Notes under the pieces: model-generated
Databases searched by the model: none
The model's input: only the letters and a program-made list of their open reading frames with translations
What the model was told of the DNA's origin: nothing
In this document: in pieces, positions 1 through 7,346 of the stretch
How the letters are laid out: each line of letters opens with the position of its first letter
Numbering within the stretch: the stretch's first letter is position 1
Made by a program: the position numbers and the translations under genes
Assembly: GCA_002305335.1 (NCBI GenBank)
Contig: DBQR01000054.1
Location: 1 to 24,289, forward strand
Length of the DNA: 24,289 nt
Source: Clostridiales bacterium UBA1389
GTDB taxonomy: Bacteria > Bacillota > Clostridia > Oscillospirales > CAG-382
Reading direction: 5' to 3'

Positions 1-24
1 AGCTACCAGCTGCTCTACCCCGCG
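1..24 (-). tRNA. tRNA-fMet (initiator), 5' part only
   Basis: Read on the minus strand the sequence begins CGCGGGGTAGAGCAG and continues through a complete D-arm (GAGCAGCTGGTAGCTC type), then runs off the window edge. The unpaired C at position 1 followed by GCGGGG is characteristic of bacterial initiator tRNA. The anticodon lies outside the window, so the identity comes only from the 5' half. It follows tRNA-Leu by 36 bases in the same orientation and is probably co-transcribed with it. Confidence 0.75.
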
Positions 25-60
25 GTATTGAATATGAATTTTCGGTTAAGTTAAAATTAT

Positions 61-149
61 TGGTGCCGGACACCGGGCTCGAACCGGTACGAGATTTGAT
101 TCTCACGGGATTTTAAGTCCCGGGCGTCTGCCAATTCCGCCAGTCCGGC
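61..149 (-). tRNA. tRNA-Leu (anticodon UAA)
   Basis: The minus strand folds as a class II tRNA. The acceptor stem pairs GCCGGAC with GTCCGGC, followed by discriminator A and an encoded CCA. The D-arm contains TGGCGGAATTGGCAGACG. The anticodon loop CTTAAAA gives UAA (plus-strand bases 113-115). A long variable arm has a GAGA/TCTC stem, and the T-arm contains GGTTCGAGCC. The long variable arm together with the UAA anticodon identifies leucine. Confidence 0.97.
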
Positions 150-163
150 TTGGCGCAATTAGT

Positions 164-192
164 ATAATAACACATTCTTACCTTAATGTCAA
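164..192 (-). promoter_or_regulatory. Promoter of the tRNA operon
   Basis: On the minus strand a perfect -35 TTGACA (187-192) is followed by a 17-base spacer and a -10 TATTAT (164-169). The -10 ends 14 bases before the first base of tRNA-Leu, leaving a leader of about seven bases. This is the layout expected of a strong housekeeping-sigma tRNA promoter. Confidence 0.85.
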
Positions 193-220
193 GTGTTTAA
201 GCAAAAAAAATGCACTTTTT

Positions 221-263
221 AAATATAACAGAAATTGCCGTCCCGCATTATGCCGGACGGCAA
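221..263 (-). terminator. Probable terminator after the small divergent gene
   Basis: A 9-bp stem (TTGCCGTCC at 235-243 with GGACGGCAA at 255-263), extended by an inner GCA/TGC pairing, lies 5 bases after the stop codon of the small minus-strand gene. On the minus strand it is followed by TTTCTGTTATATTT, a U-rich but interrupted tail. It separates that gene from the downstream tRNA promoter. Confidence 0.6.
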
Positions 264-268
264 AAAAA

Positions 269-475
269 TTAATATTTCTTTATATCCTTTTCCTTTTCCC
301 GAACCTGTTTGACCTCATCCGTCGAAAGGGGGATGTCATATATTGATCTGAAGGATTCCTCCTCATGCTCGGTTTCGGGAATGAATTGGGTCAATCCGGT
401 ACATTCCGTATAGGAAACCACCGAGGAAATATCCGAAAAGGGATATTTTATATTCTTTTTCTTTTTATATTTCAT
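269..475 (-). CDS. Small conserved-type acidic/basic protein, function unknown
   Basis: This encodes 68 residues from the ATG at 475-473. The start is chosen because a good minus-strand promoter lies just upstream and the open frame beyond it reads through that promoter. A GGTGAG four bases before the ATG could be the ribosome binding site. The N-terminus is lysine-rich (MKYKKKKN). The middle has an ECTGLTQFIPETEHEEE segment followed by SIYDIPLS, and the C-terminus is charged. I recall similar short proteins with an ECTGL...PE..EEE..SY..(I/L)YDIP pattern in Clostridia, all without assigned function. No membrane segment or signal peptide is visible. It is divergent from the acetyltransferase gene and shares its control region. 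Confidence 0.65.
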   Translation of the reverse strand: MKYKKKKNIKYPFSDISSVVSYTECTGLTQFIPETEHEEESFRSIYDIPLSTDEVKQVREKEKDIKKY

Positions 476-524
476 AACACTCACCGGAGTTATTTTGCGA
501 AAAGCAAAAGGAATTATGCTAACG

Positions 525-553
525 ATTATAAAATACTTGATTTTACATGTAAA
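525..553 (-). promoter_or_regulatory. Promoter of the small minus-strand gene
   Basis: The minus strand has -35 TTTACA (548-553), a 17-base spacer and a perfect -10 TATAAT (525-530). Transcription would begin near 518, giving a leader of about 43 bases. It overlaps the plus-strand promoter at 537-565. Confidence 0.75.
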
Positions 554-565
554 AAAGTTTATATT
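537..565 (+). promoter_or_regulatory. Promoter of the acetyltransferase gene
   Basis: -35 TTGATT (537-542), a 17-base spacer and -10 TATATT (560-565), with the coding start about 28 bases downstream of the -10. It overlaps the divergent promoter, so both cannot be occupied by polymerase at once. Confidence 0.65.
541..554. promoter_or_regulatory. Perfect 14-bp palindrome, candidate operator
   Basis: TTTTACATGTAAAA is a perfect dyad. It overlaps the last bases of the plus-strand -35 and covers the start of its spacer, and it contains the whole -35 of the minus-strand promoter. A dimeric regulator bound here could block both promoters. No regulator gene is adjacent, so its identity is unknown, and a chance AT-rich palindrome cannot be excluded. 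Confidence 0.45.
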
Positions 566-593
566 ATATATAAGTGGTCCAAAAGAAAGGATT

Positions 594-1730
594 ATGAAAA
601 TGGTTGAAATCAGACCCGTACGCACCCGTAAGGAAAAAAAGGAGTTTTTGAATTTCCCTCTCGAACTCTACAAGGGAAACAAATATTTCGTGCCTCCTTT
701 GTATTCCGATGAAAAAAAGATTTTCAATAAAAATTATTTTTATTACGAAACCGCAAGGGCGGAATACTTCCTTGCCTGCCGTAATGGCAACGTGGTGGGG
801 CGGATTTCCGTACTGATACAGGATTTATATAATACTAAAAATAATCAGAAACGGGCAAGGTTTACCCGTTTCGATTCGATAAACAACACGGAAGTTTCAA
901 ACGCCCTTTTCAAAGCGGCGGAGGACTGGGCAAGGGAACAGGGGATGGACACCATCTGCGGACCCATGGGCTTTTCCGACCTTGAACGGGAGGGGCTGCT
1001 TATAGAGGGCTTTGACCAGCATCAGACCTTTGAGGAGCAGTACAATTACGAATATTACTCCTCCCTTATCGAGGCCTACGGCTTTGAAAAGGAAATCGAC
1101 TGGTACGAACACCGGCTTACCCTCCCCACCGAGGAGGGCTATGAAAAGCTGAGCCGGGTTTCCGCCGCAATAATGAAAAAGTTTGATTTACATATCGGAA
1201 GGGCGAAAACCAACGGCGCTTACATAAGAAAGTATCTTGACCCTATATTCGACCTTGTTGACGAAACCTACACCGAGCTGTACGGCACCTTTCCCCTTAC
1301 CGAATCCATGCGGAAAAATCTTGCGGGAAACTTTAAACTGATTATAAACCGCAAATTTTGCGTTGTCCTCCTTGACAAAGAGGAAAAAGCGGTTGCCTTT
1401 GGTTTCGGCATCCCCGGCATCGGGAGGGCGGTTCAGAAAAGCGGGGGAAAGCTGACCCTGCCCTGTATATTCAGGATATTAAAACAGAAATACCGCCCCG
1501 CCTCCATTGATTTGGGGCTGGTGGGGGTGACCGCGCGATACCGTAATTTGGGGATAAATTCGATACTGTTGTTTGAGCTGGCAAAGGAGATGAAAAAGGG
1601 GAAGATCGAATATTTTGAAACAAATCTTACCCTTGAAACCAACGATAAGGTGCGTGCCCAGTTTAATTATTTTGAGCATTATCAGAATAAAGTCAGACGG
1701 TCGTATGTTAAGGGGATTAATCCCAAATAA
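594..1730 (+). CDS. GNAT-like acyl-CoA N-acyltransferase family protein
   Basis: This encodes 378 residues from the ATG at 594, chosen because GAAAGG lies 4-9 bases upstream and a promoter sits just before it; the frame is open further upstream but that part overlaps the promoter. The opening MVEIRPVRTRKEKKEFLNF followed by LYKGNKYFVPPL and a VVGRISVLI strand resembles a family of about 370-390-residue proteins with an acyl-CoA N-acyltransferase fold, such as E. coli YghO. A second acyltransferase-like half contains GLVGVTARYRNLGINSILL (about residues 317-335), a GNAT-style acetyl-CoA-binding region, and ends with YFETNLTLETN. No membrane segment is seen, so it is probably cytosolic. The substrate is unknown. 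It stands alone and is followed by a repeat that can act as a terminator. Confidence 0.75.
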   Translation: MKMVEIRPVRTRKEKKEFLNFPLELYKGNKYFVPPLYSDEKKIFNKNYFYYETARAEYFLACRNGNVVGRISVLIQDLYNTKNNQKRARFTRFDSINNTEVSNALFKAAEDWAREQGMDTICGPMGFSDLEREGLLIEGFDQHQTFEEQYNYEYYSSLIEAYGFEKEIDWYEHRLTLPTEEGYEKLSRVSAAIMKKFDLHIGRAKTNGAYIRKYLDPIFDLVDETYTELYGTFPLTESMRKNLAGNFKLIINRKFCVVLLDKEEKAVAFGFGIPGIGRAVQKSGGKLTLPCIFRILKQKYRPASIDLGLVGVTARYRNLGINSILLFELAKEMKKGKIEYFETNLTLETNDKVRAQFNYFEHYQNKVRRSYVKGINPK

Positions 1731-1806
1731 ATCCCGCCGGCATTTGTCGGTGGATTATACCCATATTGTCAGTAATTTTTTTCACTTCTCTTCCGGATAT
1801 GCCGCA

Positions 1807-1866
1807 CTACCCCTCATCCGTCAGCCTTCGGCTGACACCTTCCCCTCAAGGGGAAGGCTTTTTTAT
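1807..1866 (+). repeat. Two-hairpin intergenic repeat, copy 1; terminator-like
   Basis: The first hairpin is GTCAGCC-TTC-GGCTGAC. The second pairs CCTTCCCC with GGGGAAGG around TCAA and is followed by CTTTTTT, a good plus-strand terminator for the acetyltransferase gene. Forty bases (1806-1845) are identical to a second copy at 7482. Its plan also matches the pair around the DUF559 gene: a CCCTC end, a GTC...GAC hairpin, an ACACCT linker, then a C-rich/G-rich hairpin. Confidence 0.85.
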
Positions 1867-1908
1867 ATCCTCATCCCTGCTTATACATAAATCATCCAAA
1901 CTATAAAG

Positions 1909-1929
1909 AAACCCCCGTAATGGGGGTTT
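1909..1929 (-). terminator. Terminator of secDF, possibly bidirectional
   Basis: An 8-bp stem (AAACCCCC at 1909-1916 with GGGGGTTT at 1922-1929) has a GTAAT loop. It lies about 30 bases after the secF stop. On the minus strand it continues into TTTCTTT, and on the plus strand into TTTTGG, so it may work both ways. Confidence 0.8.
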
Positions 1930-1960
1930 TGGTATGCGTGATTCTTTTAACTTACTTAGT

Positions 1961-2923
1961 TTATCTTCTTGCTTTGGCTTTTTTGGCTTTTCTGATTACC
2001 AGCTTTTCCTTAAGGGGCTTGAACCAGATGTCGAACTTCATCCACAGATAACCGGAAAGGCAGACCGAGGAGAAAAGTCCGGCGATAATGCCGATTATAA
2101 GGGGAAGAGCAAAGTCCCGGATGGAGTCCACGCCGAAAATGAATATCATCAGGATGGTGAACAAGGTTGTAAGGGTAGTGTTGAGGGTACGCTGTAAAGT
2201 CTGCTTTGTACCGTCGGAAACGATTTCGGCAAAAGTTTTGGTGTCCCCGTCCTTGGTTCTGTTTTCCCGTATGCGGTCGAAAATAATTATGGTGGCGTTG
2301 ATGGAGTAACCCAGTATGGTTAAGAGCGCCGCTATGATATTCGCGTCCACGGGTATCTGGAACACCGAATAGGTGCCCATCATTATAAAGGAGTTAAAGG
2401 CAAGGCAGGCTATTGAGGCAAGGGCGGAGTCTATCGACTTGAACCTTACGGCTATATAAATCAGCATTGCGATTATTGCGACGACAACCGAAAGGACGGC
2501 GGTTTTCTTAAGCTGGTCCCCAACGGTCGGGGAAATATACTTGATTGAAAAGTTGGTGGATTCGGTATGATCCGTACCGAAATGCTCGTCCAGCTTTGTA
2601 AGGAGTTTTGCTTGCTGTTCAGAGGTGAGCGCCGCCGTGCCGGTACGGATTATGGCAAGTGAGGGGGTATTCAGATCCTTGGTGGTGGAGGAAACGTATT
2701 TTTTACCGAAAAGGGCTTCGATTATCCCGTTGATGTCTTCATAATCCTTTTGGACAAGGTCCCGTCCCACATCGAATTCTATCTGGGTGCCCCCCGAAAA
2801 GTCAATGTCGATGTTGTAACCCACAAATATCATCGAGACTGTGCCAAGCACAAGCAGCACCGCTGATATGATCAGTATTATTTTGGAATTTTTAATTACA
2901 TCAAAGTTTTTAATGAATTTCAT
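1961..2923 (-). CDS. secF: Protein translocase subunit SecF
   Basis: This 320-residue inner-membrane protein forms the SecDF accessory complex that helps the SecYEG channel complete protein export using the proton-motive force. A first membrane segment lies at about 14-34, followed by the hallmark DFSGGTQIEF (41-50) that starts the external domain. Five further membrane segments fill about 139-305, with the family motif GYSINATIIIFDRIRE at 205-220. The C-terminal tail is very basic (VIRKAKKAKARR), as expected for a cytoplasmic end. The start codon overlaps the secD stop by one base (TGATG), so the two are translationally coupled. Length and motifs fit a separate SecF rather than a fused SecDF. 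Confidence 0.97.
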   Translation of the reverse strand: MKFIKNFDVIKNSKIILIISAVLLVLGTVSMIFVGYNIDIDFSGGTQIEFDVGRDLVQKDYEDINGIIEALFGKKYVSSTTKDLNTPSLAIIRTGTAALTSEQQAKLLTKLDEHFGTDHTESTNFSIKYISPTVGDQLKKTAVLSVVVAIIAMLIYIAVRFKSIDSALASIACLAFNSFIMMGTYSVFQIPVDANIIAALLTILGYSINATIIIFDRIRENRTKDGDTKTFAEIVSDGTKQTLQRTLNTTLTTLFTILMIFIFGVDSIRDFALPLIIGIIAGLFSSVCLSGYLWMKFDIWFKPLKEKLVIRKAKKAKARR

Positions 2924-4230
2924 CAGTCAACTCTCCCTTCGGAAACGCCATAGAGTGATATTTTATTCAACCCCATATCGCAGCCTAAGTTAAGGAGTAT
3001 TCGTGTAACCACAAGGGCGGTAAAGAAGGAAATTATAACGCCGAAGGCTAAGGTCACCGCAAAGCCCCGGATGGTGCCGGCGCCTATGAAATAAAGCACT
3101 CCGGCGGCGATGAGGGTGGTTATATTCGAGTCGAAAATCGCGGTAAAGGCTTTTTTGTAACCCGACTTAATGGCGGCCTTCGCCGATTTTCCTCCCCGCA
3201 GTTCCTCCTTCATCCTTTCGAAAATAACCACGTTGGCGTCCACCGCCATGCCTATTGAAAGGATGATACCCGCTATCCCCGGAAGGGTCAGGTTGGCTTT
3301 TGACATAACCAGAACCAGCATGAACAGCGCCATATAAGCCGCAAGGGCGATTGACGCCATAACACCGGGAACACGGTAAACGGCTATCATGAATATGATA
3401 ACAAGTGCAATTCCCACCGCCCCCGCTTTTATGGAGGTGGTAAGGGACTTTTCGCCGAGGGTGGGGCCCACGGTACGGATGGAGGCTTCTTCAAGGGTAT
3501 ATTTCAACGCCCCTGAATTAATATTGCCGGCGAGCATCTTGGCGTATTCATATTCCATACCGCTTTCTGTGGATATGACCGCTTGTCCGCCCTCTATGGG
3601 GTCCTTAACACTGGGGTTTGAAAGGAGATTTTCGTCCATGTATATGGCAATGCGGTTTGCTTCCGAATTGGCAGCAGCTTTGGATGCTGTAAGGGTAGCC
3701 TGATAGAATTTTTCCGCACCTGTTGTGGTAAATGTAAGGGACACCAGATATTGACCGGATACATTATCAATCACGGCGGTTGCTTTTGCAACATCGTCGC
3801 CGGTGAGGATTACCTTGTCATACTTTTCGGTGGAGCTGTTATATGCCCTGAAGGTGAGCTTGCCCATCGCGCCGAATTGTTTGACCGCTTCATTGGGGTC
3901 GGAATCCCCGGGAATTTCTATGGTAACCATATCGTTTCCCACTATATAAACACTGGCTTCGGTAAGTCCGGCATTGTCAAGACGGGTACGCATAGCCGAT
4001 TCCACCGATTTCATACCATCACCGGTTACCGAAGACCCTTCGGGGGGAATCGCCTGAAAGGTTATAATCGAACCGCCCTGAAGGTCAAGCCCCAAGGTTA
4101 CGGAACCTTTCTCAAACACCCCGCCAATGTTCCAGTTTGTATAACCGGAAAGGGCAAGAGTCATAAAAAAGGCGATAATCAATATCACCAAAATAAAGCG
4201 GGCTACGCCCACCGCACGGGAATAATTCAT
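2923..4230 (-). CDS. secD: Protein translocase subunit SecD
   Basis: This encodes 435 residues from the ATG at 4230-4228, chosen because GGAGGT lies seven bases upstream; an in-frame ATG five codons earlier would place that site inside the coding region. One membrane segment at about 10-28 is followed by LGLDLQGG (46-53), the conserved start of the large external domain. The C-terminal half carries five membrane segments and the family motif GMAVDANVVIFERMKEE (327-343), with the aspartate thought to act in proton transfer. It pairs with SecF to support late steps of Sec export. It is a compact form typical of Firmicutes, without the longer external domain of E. coli SecD. yajC is not adjacent. 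Confidence 0.97.
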   Translation of the reverse strand: MNYSRAVGVARFILVILIIAFFMTLALSGYTNWNIGGVFEKGSVTLGLDLQGGSIITFQAIPPEGSSVTGDGMKSVESAMRTRLDNAGLTEASVYIVGNDMVTIEIPGDSDPNEAVKQFGAMGKLTFRAYNSSTEKYDKVILTGDDVAKATAVIDNVSGQYLVSLTFTTTGAEKFYQATLTASKAAANSEANRIAIYMDENLLSNPSVKDPIEGGQAVISTESGMEYEYAKMLAGNINSGALKYTLEEASIRTVGPTLGEKSLTTSIKAGAVGIALVIIFMIAVYRVPGVMASIALAAYMALFMLVLVMSKANLTLPGIAGIILSIGMAVDANVVIFERMKEELRGGKSAKAAIKSGYKKAFTAIFDSNITTLIAAGVLYFIGAGTIRGFAVTLAFGVIISFFTALVVTRILLNLGCDMGLNKISLYGVSEGRVD

Positions 4231-4245
4231 GAATTCTACCTCCAC

Positions 4246-4278
4246 GGCATGATTTTCAATGTGGTTTTATATCATGCC
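4246..4278 (-). promoter_or_regulatory. Leader hairpin next to the secD ribosome binding site
   Basis: GGCATGAT (4246-4253) and ATCATGCC (4271-4278) are perfect 8-bp inverted repeats with a 17-base loop. The inner end lies about four bases from the secD GGAGGT, so folding could affect translation. A second perfect inverted repeat (CGGCGGAA/TTCCGCCG) lies further upstream at about 4299-4324. Neither has a U-tract, so they are not ordinary terminators. Confidence 0.45.
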
Positions 4279-4380
4279 TTATAACTTTATTGATTAGCCG
4301 GCGGAAGGTTTTGCTTTTCCGCCGTTATAAAGGTCCGCCGGGAAAAATATACTTTTTTTGGGTTTTTACATAACAATCCT

Positions 4381-4408
4381 ATTATACATAAATATAACTG
4401 AAAGTCAA
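4381..4408 (-). promoter_or_regulatory. Promoter of secDF
   Basis: The minus strand has -35 TTGACT (4403-4408), a 16-base spacer and a perfect -10 TATAAT (4381-4386). Transcription from about 4374 would give a leader near 144 bases, long enough to hold the two hairpins described upstream of secD. Confidence 0.8.
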
Positions 4409-4444
4409 CATTATTTTTAACCGCCGGTTCCCTTTTGTTAAAAT

Positions 4445-5320
4445 TTAAACCAAAAGGTTTAACGCCGAGGGAAGGTTTACCACCTTCATGACCGTGTGTT
4501 CCCCGCCGTATTCTCCGTCAAGGGACCAGGCCACCGGAGAAGGGGATTCCAAAAGGATTTCCGCACCCGAAACAAGGGTTAAATAGTCGCCGTTGTAATT
4601 GCGGTATATTATGTCCTTTAGCATTGAACCGAATTCGTTGGGTTCCTCCGGCTCCTTAAGCAGAGCAACCTCAAATTTGCCGTCGTCAAGCATTACAAGG
4701 GATTCGTCAAATGTAAACACTCCTCCCACACTGGTGGAGTTGGATATCAGGGCGATAAGGTAGTCGTCCTCGATGACGCTGCCGTCCACCGTAATGCGGA
4801 GATGAAGGGGTTTTATGGCGGGCAAAGACTTAACCCCGCCTAAAACATAGGCGAAATGACCTAACTTCTGTTTTAATTCGGGAGGGGTGGAATAGGAGGT
4901 TTCGGAAAAAACCCCCGCCGCCGCCACATAGGTGAAGTACCTTCCGTTGAAGGAGCCTATATCTATTTTTCTGGTGTTGAGATTCATAAAGTTTTTACAG
5001 GCTTCGCAGGGGGCTTTGGGGAGTTTCAAAGAGGTGGCAAAGTCGTTGGTGGAACCGGTGGGGATATACCCTACGGGAGTCTTGCTTTTTGACAAAACAT
5101 AGCCGTTCACCACCTCGTTCATGGTGCCGTCCCCGCCTAAAACGATAAGCATATCAAAATTGTTGCAGTGTTTTTTTACGAAATTAATTGTATGTTCCTT
5201 GTCCTTGGTAAGATAAATCTTAAGTTCGTTCCCGGGCTTAAGTTCCTTTTTTATTTCAGGCAGATATTCCTTTGCTTTGCCCTTTCCCGAATTGAGATTG
5301 GCTATTATGAGAATCTTCAT
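4445..5320 (-). CDS. Diacylglycerol kinase family lipid kinase (YegS/BmrU type)
   Basis: This encodes 291 residues, the usual length for this family of soluble lipid kinases that phosphorylate diacylglycerol or a related lipid at the membrane surface. The N-terminal catalytic domain shows ANLNSGKGKA (8-17) and the nucleotide-binding motif LGGDGTMNEVVNG (61-73), followed by GYIPTGSTNDFATSL. The C-terminal half is the beta-rich domain typical of the family, ending near the SLDGE loop (SPVAWSLDGEYGG). The start codon overlaps the mtnA stop by four bases (ATGA), so it is the last gene of a PNP-mtnA-kinase operon. The reason for pairing with methylthioribose salvage is not obvious. The exact lipid substrate cannot be read from sequence. 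Confidence 0.9.
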   Translation of the reverse strand: MKILIIANLNSGKGKAKEYLPEIKKELKPGNELKIYLTKDKEHTINFVKKHCNNFDMLIVLGGDGTMNEVVNGYVLSKSKTPVGYIPTGSTNDFATSLKLPKAPCEACKNFMNLNTRKIDIGSFNGRYFTYVAAAGVFSETSYSTPPELKQKLGHFAYVLGGVKSLPAIKPLHLRITVDGSVIEDDYLIALISNSTSVGGVFTFDESLVMLDDGKFEVALLKEPEEPNEFGSMLKDIIYRNYNGDYLTLVSGAEILLESPSPVAWSLDGEYGGEHTVMKVVNLPSALNLLV

Positions 5321-6336
5321 TCCGCCGCTCCTTTTATATGGGTAAATATGCCTTTTTCGGTAATATAGCCGGTGACAAGATTATGGGGGGTAACGTCAAA
5401 GGCGGGGTTATACACCCTGACCCCCTCCGGGGATGAGGGTTTTTCGAAGAACAACCGGGTTACTTCCCTGTTTTCCCGCTCCTCGATGACTATATCTTCT
5501 CCCGTTTCCGCCGATATATCGGCCGTTGTTGAGGGGACCGCAACGTAAAAGGGGACGCCGAAATGTTTGGCGTTTACCGCAAGGGATAAAGTGCCTATCT
5601 TGTTGGCAAAGTCCCCGTTTTTGGCAAGGCGGTCGCAGCCCACTATGACAAGATCGATTTTTCCCTTCGCCATAAGGGAGGCAGCCATATTATCGCAAAT
5701 CAGGGTGGTGTCAATACCGTTTTTTATAAGCTCAAAGCAGGTAAGCCTTGCTCCCTGGAGCAGGGGGCGGGTTTCGTCGGCATAGACTTTAATTTTCTTC
5801 CCTCTTGCCTTTGCCTCGTATATTGGGGCAAGGGCAGTGCCTATGCCGGCGGTGGCAAGCATTCCGGCGTTGCAGTGGGTGAGGATTGTAAAACCGTCCT
5901 TAATAAGCTTTTCCCCGTTTATACCGATATTTCGGCAGAGTCGGATATCCTCCGCCTCGATTTTATATGCTTCTTTTTTCAGGCTTTCCAGCATTTCTTC
6001 AACGGTGTCGCAGGAGTTTAACGCCCCTTTCATCCGTTCGACGGCGTAAAACAGATTCCTTGCCGTAGGTCTTGAGGAGGCTATAAGGTCGGCGGTTTTT
6101 TCAAAGCCGTACCTGAAACCCCGGGGGGTTTTGTCCTCAAGGCGGGTAGCGCAGGCGTAAAGCCCCAGTGCGGCGGCAACGCCGATGGCGGGGGCTCCCC
6201 GTACTTCAAGGTTTTTAATGGCGTCGTATAATCTGCGGGGGGTGGAGATTGAAATATATTCTTCGGTAAGCGGCAGCCTGGTCTGGTCAAGGATTACAAG
6301 TTCCGATTTGTTTGCGTCGAAGTATAGGGTTTTCAT
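5317..6336 (-). CDS. mtnA: S-methyl-5-thioribose-1-phosphate isomerase
   Basis: This 339-residue enzyme converts 5-methylthioribose-1-phosphate to 5-methylthioribulose-1-phosphate in methionine salvage. It shows VRGAPAIGVAAALGL (45-59), THCNAGMLATAGIGTALAP (153-171) with the probable catalytic cysteine 155, ADETRPLLQGARLTCFEL (186-203), DNMAASLM, and VGCDRLAKNGDFANKIGT (232-249) with the probable catalytic Asp235. These match MtnA better than the related eIF2B-like ribose-1,5-bisphosphate isomerases, although that alternative is not fully excluded. It overlaps PNP upstream and the kinase downstream by four bases each, so the three are one translationally coupled unit. The later salvage enzymes (mtnB, C, D, E or an aldolase) are not in this window. 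Confidence 0.92.
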   Translation of the reverse strand: MKTLYFDANKSELVILDQTRLPLTEEYISISTPRRLYDAIKNLEVRGAPAIGVAAALGLYACATRLEDKTPRGFRYGFEKTADLIASSRPTARNLFYAVERMKGALNSCDTVEEMLESLKKEAYKIEAEDIRLCRNIGINGEKLIKDGFTILTHCNAGMLATAGIGTALAPIYEAKARGKKIKVYADETRPLLQGARLTCFELIKNGIDTTLICDNMAASLMAKGKIDLVIVGCDRLAKNGDFANKIGTLSLAVNAKHFGVPFYVAVPSTTADISAETGEDIVIEERENREVTRLFFEKPSSPEGVRVYNPAFDVTPHNLVTGYITEKGIFTHIKGAAE

Positions 6337-7163
6337 AGTTCGGAAGAGCCGTTGATAGCGGTCAGTACCTTTTCGGCAAGGTCGCCGAAGCGGACCGCCG
6401 CATTATTCCCGGCATCGATAACCTCCTGCTCGGTAAGGGGTTGCTTGTTCATCCCCGAGGCGGCGTTGGAAATAAGTGTTATGCCGCAAACCCTTATGCC
6501 GCAGCGGCGGGCTTCGATAACCTCCGGCACGGTGGACATTCCCACCGCGTCGGCTCCCATGGTGCGGTAGGCTCTTATCTCGGCGGGGGTTTCGTAGCAG
6601 GGGCCGGTAACGGCGATATAAACCCCCTCCCGCAGGGGGATTTCCAGCTTTTTAGCTTCGGTTTTTATAATTTCCCTGAAATGTTTGTCATAGGGGGCAG
6701 TCATATCCGGGAACCGGACGCCCAGGTCCGGGTCGTGATTTCCGATAAGGGGATTGGGAATCATGCTTATATGGTCGGTTATCAGCATAAAGTCCCCCAC
6801 ATTGAAGGAGGGGTTGATTCCTCCGGCGGCGTTGGTTACCAGCAGATTTTTTATACCTGCTTTTTTCATAACCTTGACGGGGTAAACCACCTTGTCTATG
6901 CCCCTGCCTTCGTAATAGTGGGTGCGTCCCGAAAAGCAGAGGACTCCGCCGTTAAGGTTTATAAAATACAACCTGCCTTCGTGTCCCGGGGCGGAGGAGG
7001 GGGTAAAGCCTTCAAGTTTCGAATAGGGCACCGAGGGGGGGTTGCCGTACCTTAAGGGGAACTTTCCGAGGCCGGAACCCAACACAACGGCGGTATTGAA
7101 GGCAAGACCGGGATAAAATTTTTCAGCGTATTCCTTGATCTGCAATGCCGCTTTTTCCTGCAT
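6333..7163 (-). CDS. Purine nucleoside phosphorylase (trimeric, PNP/MTAP superfamily)
   Basis: This encodes 276 residues from the ATG at 7163, with AAGGAG seven bases upstream. It cleaves a purine nucleoside with phosphate to give the base and a pentose-1-phosphate. The phosphate-binding motif VVLGSGLGKF lies at 26-35. It also has GRTHYYEG, TNAAGGINP, GPCYETPAE with the base-binding Glu, GMSTVPEVIEAR, and ISNAASGM. The Asn in SNAASG is the residue found in 6-oxopurine-type PNP, whereas methylthioadenosine phosphorylases usually have Asp there. A 6-oxopurine substrate such as inosine, guanosine or methylthioinosine is therefore more likely than an adenosine. It is the first gene of the operon with mtnA, which suggests methylthioinosine phosphorolysis. 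Confidence 0.92.
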   Translation of the reverse strand: MQEKAALQIKEYAEKFYPGLAFNTAVVLGSGLGKFPLRYGNPPSVPYSKLEGFTPSSAPGHEGRLYFINLNGGVLCFSGRTHYYEGRGIDKVVYPVKVMKKAGIKNLLVTNAAGGINPSFNVGDFMLITDHISMIPNPLIGNHDPDLGVRFPDMTAPYDKHFREIIKTEAKKLEIPLREGVYIAVTGPCYETPAEIRAYRTMGADAVGMSTVPEVIEARRCGIRVCGITLISNAASGMNKQPLTEQEVIDAGNNAAVRFGDLAEKVLTAINGSSEL

Positions 7164-7247
7164 AGTTATTCTCCTTGTGTTGTTGTGGGGATTTATGTAA
7201 ACTGAAATTGTTTAAATAATGTTGTTTTGTAGTGTATTTTTAGTTTC

Positions 7248-7275
7248 ATAATGACGGGCATATTTATTATGTAAA
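7248..7275 (-). promoter_or_regulatory. Possible promoter of the PNP-mtnA-kinase operon
   Basis: The minus strand has TTTACA (7270-7275), a 16-base spacer and CATTAT (7248-7253). It is the best pair I found upstream of PNP, but the -10 is weak. A perfect TATAAT at 7283-7288 on the same strand lacks a -35. Confidence 0.35.
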
Positions 7276-7346
7276 CACTTGTATTATATTACTTGACATT
7301 ATGTGAGAAGGTTCATTGATTAATATCGTAAGTTGAATGGTTAAGC

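Noticed and set aside
495..593. Upstream extension of the acetyltransferase reading frame
   Set aside because: It covers both promoters and the palindrome; the ATG at 594 has a proper ribosome binding site.
1615..1890. 91-codon frame running from the acetyltransferase end through the repeat
   Set aside because: It overlaps the end of a real gene in another frame and crosses a terminator hairpin.
3751..4284. 177-codon plus-strand frame opposite secD
   Set aside because: It lies almost wholly antisense to the well-supported secD and its leader, with low-complexity, unrecognisable translation.
6441..7055. 204-codon plus-strand frame opposite PNP
   Set aside because: Shadow of the PNP gene; glycine- and histidine-rich translation without any family pattern.
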